Part shown: positions 1 through 5,394 of the stretch, in pieces | Position numbering within the stretch: the first letter of the stretch is position 1 | Layout: every line of letters starts with the position of its first letter | Assembly: GCA_021819725.1 (NCBI GenBank) | Contig: JAKAQR010000084.1 | Span: forward strand, 1-8,134 | Reading direction: 5' to 3' | Origin: Actinomycetes bacterium | Lineage (GTDB): Bacteria; Actinomycetota; Acidimicrobiia; Acidimicrobiales; Acidimicrobiaceae | DNA length: 8,134 nt | The notes under the pieces: model-generated | The model's input: the letters and a program-made list of their open reading frames with translations, nothing else | What the model was told of the DNA's origin: nothing | Database searches by the model: none | Position numbers and translations under genes: made by a program

Positions 1-34
1 ACTAGGTTGAGACCAAAGGTCACATTGGGCATCC

Positions 35-235
35 ATGCAAGATCACCACTATTGGGTTGAACCGCTGCGAACTGAGGGGCCTCGTGAACTTGGAGACACC
101 GTCCAATGTGGCATGTGTCGGCGCTGGGCAACACCATTAGCGGTGCGTCGGGTCATAAACGATGATGTCTTCACATTTCTCCACGGCGCGGCGCACTACG
201 ATTGCGACGGTTCACAATGCCTTCTGGATCCGTGA
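35..235 (+). CDS. Doubtful small cysteine-rich ORF (66 aa)
   Basis: This is an open frame starting at ATG 35 and ending in TGA, closed upstream by a stop in the same frame at 8-10. The product contains a CGMC motif near residues 26-29 and further Cys and His residues (HYDC, then another Cys) towards the C-terminus, a spacing that could bind a zinc ion. No good Shine-Dalgarno site precedes the ATG, and the composition is rich in Cys, His and Trp, which also happens in chance frames. I do not recognise the protein. It may be a real small zinc-ribbon-like protein, the tail of a decayed gene, or chance. Confidence 0.25.
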   Translation: MQDHHYWVEPLRTEGPRELGDTVQCGMCRRWATPLAVRRVINDDVFTFLHGAAHYDCDGSQCLLDP

Positions 236-274
236 CAGCGATGGACTTTGCTAGGTCTTTGTCGTCGAGTGATG

Positions 275-297
275 GCACCAACCAATCAGGTTGGTGC
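275..297. terminator. Perfect 9-bp hairpin, possible terminator
   Basis: GCACCAACC (275-283) and GGTTGGTGC (289-297) are exact reverse complements around a 5-nt loop, AATCA. A G:T wobble could add one more pair. It lies 40 bp after the stop of the doubtful ORF and 180 bp before the membrane-protein gene. No T-run follows, so it is at best a non-canonical terminator. It could instead be a protein-binding site. Confidence 0.3.
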
Positions 298-317
298 TCC
301 CGCGGAACAACCAATCA
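279..317. repeat. 10-bp direct repeat CAACCAATCA
   Basis: The 10-mer CAACCAATCA occurs at 279-288 and again at 308-317, 29 bp apart. The first copy overlaps the left arm and loop of the hairpin at 275-297. The two copies lie in the non-coding stretch before the membrane-protein gene. No function can be assigned. Confidence 0.4.
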
Positions 318-478
318 AGCGGCCCACGGGAGCCAGCGTACAGCATTGAGCCTCCTTGGTCCGAGACAATCTCTCCTGGGATGTGATAGACTGCGAGGAC
401 GTTACGACACCCGGTCGCCGCATTGCAATAGAGAGCACCCAGTGAGCAAACGCCATTCCCACACCACAAGATCTTGAG

Positions 479-967
479 ATGACGAGCAACACCAGCCACA
501 AGATCGGTATTGCCACCGTTTGGATTGTACTAGTGACCTGGCTCCTCCCAATTCTGATCGACCTGGCTTTTTCGCATGGCTTCACCGGTTGGGTTGCTTA
601 TGCGCCGTTGAGCGGCAGCATCGCTCCTCTGGGCAGCACCGCCGTCGTTGCCATGACGAAGTTCGTTCTCTTGGTCCCGCTCATCGTCCTCGTACTCTGG
701 TGGCTTCGGCCACGACTTGGCCGACTCATCATTGGGCTCGCAAGCACGTTGCTCATCGTCGGATCATACCTTGCCATCCATCACGAGCTGCTGCGGCCGA
801 CCAACGCTCCACCTGACACCACCCAACGAATGCTCAACGCATTGACGTTCACACTCACCTTTTCTTACTCCTGGCTCGCTGGTACAGCGGTCATCCTCAT
901 GGGCGTCGCAATCCTCGGCATCCTTGTCCTCGCCCTTCTCTCTACGCCGTTGCGCAGCCACCGATAG
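479..967 (+). CDS. Small integral membrane protein, four predicted helices
   Basis: This 162-aa protein of unknown function is almost certainly embedded in the cytoplasmic membrane. Four long hydrophobic segments are visible at about residues 10-31, 55-76, 82-101 and 130-154, with short polar loops. A basic patch, RPRLGR, sits between helices 2 and 3, and a basic tail (RSHR) ends the protein. ATG 479 is the only reasonable start, because a stop lies in the same frame 33 bp upstream (443-445). The Shine-Dalgarno site is weak. Many codons end in C or G, as expected of a real gene here. It stands alone, about 1.35 kb from the operon downstream, so no functional link is evident. I do not recognise the family. 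No catalytic motif or cysteine is visible, which argues against a redox role. Confidence 0.75.
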   Translation: MTSNTSHKIGIATVWIVLVTWLLPILIDLAFSHGFTGWVAYAPLSGSIAPLGSTAVVAMTKFVLLVPLIVLVLWWLRPRLGRLIIGLASTLLIVGSYLAIHHELLRPTNAPPDTTQRMLNALTFTLTFSYSWLAGTAVILMGVAILGILVLALLSTPLRSHR

Positions 968-1175
968 TTAGCACGCCGACAGACTCGACCAACTCAAGAC
1001 GCTCGCCTGTGGCCCCTCCTAGATGCCGACCCTGGCCAAACGATCCCTCGCTACCGCTCTACGAGACGCCCTATCTTGGGTTCCCTTGACACCCCGTCAG
1101 GCAAGGCGATCGGCGCAACAAATCCTTCGAAATCCACGATTGCGACTCCTGGGTTACCCGACATCTACCCAACAG

Positions 1176-1217
1176 GTGAACGATCAGCTGCTCGTTGCTC
1201 CAACGGAGTGAACGATC
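1176..1217. repeat. 10-bp direct repeat GTGAACGATC
   Basis: GTGAACGATC occurs at 1176-1185 and 1208-1217, 32 bp apart. The core GAACGATC is seen again at 2138-2145, inside the repeat pair upstream of the operon. It could be a regulator-binding sequence or chance in a GATC-rich region. Confidence 0.3.
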
Positions 1218-1338
1218 CCGGTGCCAAGTGGGGATCCGCAAACTCAAGGGCTCGCTCTCGTGGAGTTGACTGCTCTGGGAGAAGGCAATGCCAACCGTTA
1301 CATCCGAGCCCGGCATCATAGATTAGGCTCGCTCCGCC

Positions 1339-1359
1339 ATTGAGACTTACAGTCTCAAT
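1339..1359. repeat. Perfect 9-bp inverted repeat, 3-nt spacer
   Basis: ATTGAGACT (1339-1347) and AGTCTCAAT (1351-1359) are exact reverse complements around TAC. The size and symmetry fit an operator for a dimeric repressor better than a terminator, because the loop is tight, the stem has few G:C pairs and no T-run follows. No intact gene lies within 350 bp on either side, so its target is unknown. It could also be the remnant end of a mobile element. Confidence 0.5.
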
Positions 1360-1688
1360 TATACGGATTGCCAACGGAGAGATGAACTCTACGCTACGGT
1401 GTGAAAGAGTGCCACCGCCGCCACAGACTATCCAGCACACCACGACTGGCACGTTCTCACATCGCCACCAACGATGTGTCGCATGCTACCAACGAGAAAG
1501 CCCAGCGCAGGTTGGTCGATTCTTTGGCCGTGCACCCATTTCAGGGATCTCCATTCGCCAAGACCACCGATCCCAGGCATATGAACACCCGCGGCTTCAA
1601 GACAAGGTCTTTGCCCAAAAGGTACCTGGCTCAGGCGCTCACTGCGGCTCCAACATCTCGAATGCACCAAAAAATGGACGAATCCTAA

Positions 1689-1820
1689 TCAACGCAGCAG
1701 CACCCCCCCCAACGAACGACGGCTCCTGACCGCGTCCATGATCAGTAGTTCACTTTCCCCCGGCTTCAGCAGCGCCATTAGAACCACCGAGTCCACAGCG
1801 TGAATCCCGGCCAGTTTCAC
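1689..1820 (-). pseudogene. Protein-like minus-strand fragment with a G8 run
   Basis: Read on the minus strand from a GTG at 1820 (or a TTG at 1844), this frame gives 43 (or 51) residues. The composition is normal for a protein: hydrophobic and charged residues alternate, for example GIHAVDSVVLMALLKPGES. It then meets a run of eight G (plus-strand C at 1703-1710) and stops soon after. One extra G in that run would let the frame continue to a stop at 1639-1641, about 20 residues further. No ribosome-binding site precedes either start. It is probably the remnant of a gene, or a gene frameshifted at the homopolymer. The family is not recognised. Confidence 0.3.
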
Positions 1821-2120
1821 CTGACGTGTGGTCTGTATATCCAACGTCTCTGCGGACTACGAATCACCGGTGTCGTACCCACGTCCCATAGTGGAGAGCA
1901 TATGAGTGGAATTGGACGGTTGAGTGATGTGAGCATGCAGGACTTCTCCAGGCGTCACGACCCACTACTTCTATGTGGCGAGTCTCGCTCCGCCAAACGT
2001 TGGCCCAAACCGCTTCGTCTGTTTGAAGATGCACCCAAAACAATTCGTCGCAACAGCCCATCGGTGTGTCATGTGGATATATCTGCGCGTTGGCATGTAG
2101 GCACGATCGACTCCGGTCCT

Positions 2121-2153
2121 GAACGATGCACGTCATGGAACGATCGCACGTCA
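2121..2153. repeat. Tandem near-identical 15/16-bp repeats upstream of the operon
   Basis: GAACGATGCACGTCA (2121-2135) and GAACGATCGCACGTCA (2138-2153) are identical apart from one inserted C, and are separated by 2 bp. Their period is 17 bp. They lie about 170-200 bp before the start of the first operon gene, so they are candidates for operator sites. I could not identify a convincing -35/-10 pair nearby. Confidence 0.4.
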
Positions 2154-2307
2154 GACCGGATGAGAAGCATACGCTCCAAGAAGGGGCTAGGGTGGCATGG
2201 GGCGCGGGATGGCACGGTCCAGCCTCGGTACAACAGGAACTTGGGTTATCCGAAAGCATGGGTGGGAGATCCATCGGATTACGATCGCGGTCATGACGAC
2301 GATGGAG

Positions 2308-2313
2308 AAAGGG
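2308..2313 (+). promoter_or_regulatory. Ribosome-binding site for the first operon gene
   Basis: AAAGGG lies 8 nt before GTG 2322 within a purine-rich run that starts with GGAG at 2304. A second purine block, GAGAGG (2315-2320), would serve GTG 2325. These sites favour a GTG start here over the far upstream ATG at 1800. Confidence 0.5.
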
Positions 2314-2321
2314 CGAGAGGC

Positions 2322-3116
2322 GTGGTGGATCCAGAGCACACGACGGCTGGCTATGAGAGCGAGCTCGAGCATCTCGATCGCGAGATTGCGGCGCTCGTGA
2401 AGGGAACGCAGTTGGCCCTGACAGCTGCTCGGAAGGCACAACGAGCCAGTGCACAAGGAAACCAGAGTGAGCTTGTCGCTGCTATCGTGGCCGTCCGAGA
2501 CCGATTGGCCGATCTTCACGAAAAGGCTAGCGAGCTCACGAGAGATGCCGACTATGACCTCACCGCATGGATGCAGTCTGGCGGCTACGCTCGGGAGCTG
2601 ATGGCACTTGCGGCGGCTTCACACCTTCCGATGGTCGAGTCCGACAGCAAACTGCTCTGTTATCCGTCCGTACTGCAGGTGATGCCGGCCGAACAGGCGA
2701 TCACCATCGATCGCAAGCGAGTGCGAGAGGTGCGGCCCAGCCGGGTTGTTGATGTCCTACGGGCGAATAGTCAACGGCGCTCTCGCTTTCGAGCCGAAGC
2801 TTTTCTCGAGGCGCTCGCCTCGGCCTACGATCTCTGGATTGCCCATAAGGGTGGACGTCACGGATCTCACGTGAAGTTGATGAACCTTTACTCCATCCTC
2901 ACACTGCTCAATGGTTCGCGTGCCTACTCAAAGCAGGAGTTCGCCCGCGATATCTATCTGCTCGATCAGAGTGGGTTAATCGAGACGAAGGACGGCCGGA
3001 TTCTACGCTTTGCTGCAAGCGCTACGACTCGTGGCGGGGGCGTGTTGGAGACGGTAGCAAAGGGTGGGCAGGTCAAGATTTATTCGACGATTGCTCTGGA
3101 GGGTCCAAATGATTGA
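2322..3116 (+). CDS. Unnamed operon protein 1: helical N-terminus plus winged-helix-like C-terminus
   Basis: This 264-aa protein opens the four-gene operon. Residues 11-75 are rich in Glu, Ala, Leu and Arg and probably form long helices or a short coiled coil. A middle section has the line KLLCYPSVLQV (110-120), then a basic segment RKRVREVRPSR (131-141) and a helical block to about 172. Residues 185-230, with YSILTLLNG and YSKQEFARDIYLLDQSGLIE, followed by short strands, look like a winged-helix fold with a beta-hairpin. I chose GTG 2322 (GTG 2325 is equally possible) because a purine-rich ribosome site precedes it and normal protein composition begins here. The frame is open from 1800, but the extra 174 residues look non-coding. 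It overlaps the next gene by 8 bp. I recall similar unnamed actinobacterial proteins beside DUF2791 ATPases but cannot verify this. An adaptor or DNA-reading role is an inference. The C-terminus does not show a nuclease motif. Confidence 0.8.
   Translation: MVDPEHTTAGYESELEHLDREIAALVKGTQLALTAARKAQRASAQGNQSELVAAIVAVRDRLADLHEKASELTRDADYDLTAWMQSGGYARELMALAAASHLPMVESDSKLLCYPSVLQVMPAEQAITIDRKRVREVRPSRVVDVLRANSQRRSRFRAEAFLEALASAYDLWIAHKGGRHGSHVKLMNLYSILTLLNGSRAYSKQEFARDIYLLDQSGLIETKDGRILRFAASATTRGGGVLETVAKGGQVKIYSTIALEGPND
3098..3103 (+). promoter_or_regulatory. Strong ribosome-binding site fixing the start at ATG 3109
   Basis: GGAGGG lies 5 nt before ATG 3109, inside the end of the preceding gene. 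An ATG further upstream in the same frame (3064) lacks such a site and would overlap the preceding gene by 53 bp, so ATG 3109 is preferred. Confidence 0.7.
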
Positions 3117-4104
3117 TCCAGACGGCTATTGCGAGTTCTTCCAGACCCAGTACCTCAACTCCTACATCCTTGAGGGTGGCGCAACCGTCAAGTTCTGCGT
3201 TGGTGAACCGGGCAGTCTGATGCGGATCGAGGTCCGCCTGTCCAATTCAGCACGCGAGGCAAACATGGTAACCGTGGCGGTTGATGCCGCTCGCACCAAG
3301 GTTCACATGATAGACCAACTGTTCTCCGCCGTAGCCCGTACGCTCGACTGGGACCAACTCGCAAGGACGGCAGTCAATCGCGTCTGCCATTCGTTGGGTT
3401 ATGAAGTGCCCGCAGGTAATTCCCGCATCACCCTCGCAGAGCTTGCTGAACTCTACGGCTATGACACTCGCGAGCTCCTCCGCGATGTCAATCGAGGATT
3501 CCAGACCGATATCTTCAAGGATTACGCAATGGTGCAGGACTTCCGTATTGCGATGATCCGTCTGTGCCAGTTCGAGTTCAAGACCGGACAGGTGACGGAC
3601 GCCGAGGCCGATGCCATCAAGGCGTGGCTTCACGGGGAGCTGGGTCAGATCTCCCTTCTCAGGAATACACGAATCTTTCGCCGCATTACTCGGACCAACG
3701 CGAGGTCGATGTTATTTTCGCTGGTCAGGTGGTTGACAAAAAATGGCCACACCGGCCTACTACTCACCTTGGACCTCCAACAGTTCTTTCGGCCGCGATA
3801 CCTTGAGACGACGGACGTGTCGCTGCGATACACCCGTGCGTCCATCATCGACACGTATGAGTCGTTGCGGCAGCTTATCGACAACACGGATGAGTTCCAA
3901 CACATGGTCACTCTTGTCTGCCTGCCGCCAGAGTTCGTCAGCGATCGCACGCGAGGTCTAGATCTCTACCAGGCTCTGAAGCTCAGAATTTATGACGAGA
4001 TACGAGACGAGACACGCGATAATCCATTTGGGACGCTCGTCCGACTTGCCGAGTCCCATGAGACGGTTGGCCTTGTGTCCGGTTTCAGGGGAGAACCGCT
4101 ATGA
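3109..4104 (+). CDS. DUF2791 (BrxC/BrxD)-like protein with degenerate ATPase motifs
   Basis: This 331-aa protein has the layout of the DUF2791 P-loop family but appears unable to bind or hydrolyse ATP normally. Near the N-terminus, YILEGGATVKF (19-29) is followed by VGEPGSLMRIE (31-41), exactly where the family carries its GxGKT/S Walker A loop. The Lys and Thr/Ser are replaced. The Walker B region reads LLLTLDLQQ (217-225): the Asp is kept, but the catalytic Glu next to it is missing. The C-terminal part keeps family-like features: an R-x3-Y helix-rich segment (about 243-258), a strand with LVCLPPEF (269-276), and a conserved-looking RGLDLYQALKLRI (282-294). ATG 3109 has a strong ribosome site. 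It overlaps the preceding gene by 8 bp and the next, an intact homologue, by 4 bp, which suggests the two are made together and form a hetero-complex. Calling it a pseudo-ATPase is inference from these motifs. Confidence 0.75.
   Translation: MIDPDGYCEFFQTQYLNSYILEGGATVKFCVGEPGSLMRIEVRLSNSAREANMVTVAVDAARTKVHMIDQLFSAVARTLDWDQLARTAVNRVCHSLGYEVPAGNSRITLAELAELYGYDTRELLRDVNRGFQTDIFKDYAMVQDFRIAMIRLCQFEFKTGQVTDAEADAIKAWLHGELGQISLLRNTRIFRRITRTNARSMLFSLVRWLTKNGHTGLLLTLDLQQFFRPRYLETTDVSLRYTRASIIDTYESLRQLIDNTDEFQHMVTLVCLPPEFVSDRTRGLDLYQALKLRIYDEIRDETRDNPFGTLVRLAESHETVGLVSGFRGEPL
4088..4093 (+). promoter_or_regulatory. Ribosome-binding site for the BrxD-like gene
   Basis: GGGGAG lies 7 nt before ATG 4101. 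The ATG overlaps the stop of the preceding gene (ATGA, 4101-4104), a classic arrangement for translational coupling. Confidence 0.65.
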
Positions 4105-5381
4105 CCTACACACGTCATGAGGATCGGCCGACAGGTACCGTGACAGCGCTCAGAGCGCTGGAGGCTCTTCGTGCAGGAGTACCCAATCGAGAGAGCGTCC
4201 TCCATTTAGGAACAATGCAGAGTCAGGTTGTCGAGAGATACTTGGCGAATCTCGAAATCACGGCTCGACGAGCGAACTGGGAGTCGATGGATCGCGTTCC
4301 AGCCGGCCTGTTGATCGCGGGAGGCTTCGGAAGTGGCAAGAGCCATCTTCTCGAGTACCTTGCCCAGCGTGCCCTCCAGCAGAACTTCGTCGTCTCTCGT
4401 GTCGTCATATCAAAGGAGACTCCCCTCTACAATCTGTCGGCTGTCTATCGAGCCGCCATCAACGATGCACGTGTTCCGGGTAGACCGGGATCGGCAATCA
4501 CAGAAATCGGTACCGGTCTCCAGACGGAGTCGCTCCGATTTGCGCAGCTCTATCGATGGTTGGCGACCGATGGCAGCTTCGTCGATCACCGCCTCACCGC
4601 CACGCTGCGGATGTTTGAGCAATTTGCCAGTGGGGACGAGGAGTTTGTCGATAAGATTCTCCAGTTCTGGGCGGGAGATCAATTCGGAGTAGCCGAGATA
4701 CGTCGGCGCTTGCGCGAGGCAGGATGGCTGGGCGAGTACAACATACGATCCACGAGGGAGGATGTTTTGTGCCGCGATAGGTTGTCATTCGTCTCTCGGC
4801 TGATCGCTGCAGCCGGATACTCAGGCTGGGTCATCCTCCTCGATGAGGTTGAGTTGATCGGAAGGTATTCGCTCCTGCAAAGGGGTCGAGCGTACGCCGA
4901 GGTCGCGCAATGGCTCCAAGGGCTAACCCGTGATCCCAGCGCCCCGATCACCACCGTTCTCACCACCGTCGACGACTTCGAGAGTGAGGTCTTGGTGGCT
5001 CGGAACGATCTCGAAAAGGTCCCATCTCGCCTCTCCTTGATGGCTCAAGCCTCCCCCCAGCTTCTTGAGTTGGCAAATCGAGGCATGGAACTCCTCCGCG
5101 ATCACCAAATGCACCTAGAGCCTCCAACTAATGAGGAACTTGATCGCACCTACCACGCAATCAAGGCGCTACACGGAGAGGCGCTCCGTTGGAGCCCGCC
5201 CGATGTCCAAGGCATAGAACGTCTCCCGTCCAACAGGATGCGCCAGTACGTCAGAGCGTGGATCAACGAGTGGGATCTCATCTACCTCGACCCAAGTTAT
5301 ACCCCGATCACGCTCTCGACCGATGTGAAGGTCGATCTTGGAGAGAACACCCAGGTAGAGGATGAAGCCTCCTCACCATGA
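4101..5381 (+). CDS. BrxD-like P-loop ATPase (DUF2791 family)
   Basis: This 426-aa ATPase resembles BrxD of BREX phage-defence systems. The N-terminus has a family signature, ALEALRAGVPNRESV (19-33), followed by a perfect Walker A, GGFGSGKSHLLEYL (74-87, with Lys80 and Ser81 binding the phosphates), and a second conserved segment, VVISKETPLYN (101-111). Walker B is WVILLDEVELIGR (243-255), with Asp248 and Glu249 for magnesium binding and catalysis. The C-terminal SNRMRQYVRAWINEWDL (377-393) is Arg-rich and typical of the family as I remember it. No membrane segment or nuclease motif is visible, so it should act in the cytoplasm, probably on DNA or on the neighbouring helicase. BrxD is known from BREX types that also carry the helicase BrxHI, and here too a helicase gene follows, after 13 bp. 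BREX core genes are absent, so I do not give the symbol brxD. Family assignment is firm; the biological role is inferred. Confidence 0.88.
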   Translation: MTYTRHEDRPTGTVTALRALEALRAGVPNRESVLHLGTMQSQVVERYLANLEITARRANWESMDRVPAGLLIAGGFGSGKSHLLEYLAQRALQQNFVVSRVVISKETPLYNLSAVYRAAINDARVPGRPGSAITEIGTGLQTESLRFAQLYRWLATDGSFVDHRLTATLRMFEQFASGDEEFVDKILQFWAGDQFGVAEIRRRLREAGWLGEYNIRSTREDVLCRDRLSFVSRLIAAAGYSGWVILLDEVELIGRYSLLQRGRAYAEVAQWLQGLTRDPSAPITTVLTTVDDFESEVLVARNDLEKVPSRLSLMAQASPQLLELANRGMELLRDHQMHLEPPTNEELDRTYHAIKALHGEALRWSPPDVQGIERLPSNRMRQYVRAWINEWDLIYLDPSYTPITLSTDVKVDLGENTQVEDEASSP

Positions 5382-5394
5382 TGGATAAGTCCGT

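Larger units (their letters stand above)
968..2321. other. Long stretch without a credible intact gene
   Basis: Several open frames cross this 1.35-kb stretch on both strands, but their products are rich in Cys, His, Trp, Arg and Ser and overlap one another. None has a good ribosome-binding site. The least bad is a 62-codon plus-strand frame at 1023-1211, with no Cys or His but also no ribosome-binding site. The stretch holds short repeats (1176-1217, 2121-2153), a perfect inverted repeat (1339-1359) and a protein-like minus-strand fragment (1689-1820). The frame that reads into the first operon gene is open from 1800, but its 5' half does not look coding. This is probably decayed DNA plus the control region of the operon. 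I found no tRNA and no complete insertion sequence. Confidence 0.55.

Noticed and set aside
1340..1729. 129-codon plus-strand frame
   Set aside because: Composition is rich in Arg, His, Cys and Pro, there is no ribosome site, and it overlaps other frames on both strands.
1864..2454. 196-codon minus-strand frame opposite the start of the operon
   Set aside because: It runs into the well-supported first operon gene on the other strand, and its product is rich in Ser, Cys, His and Arg. It is a shadow frame.
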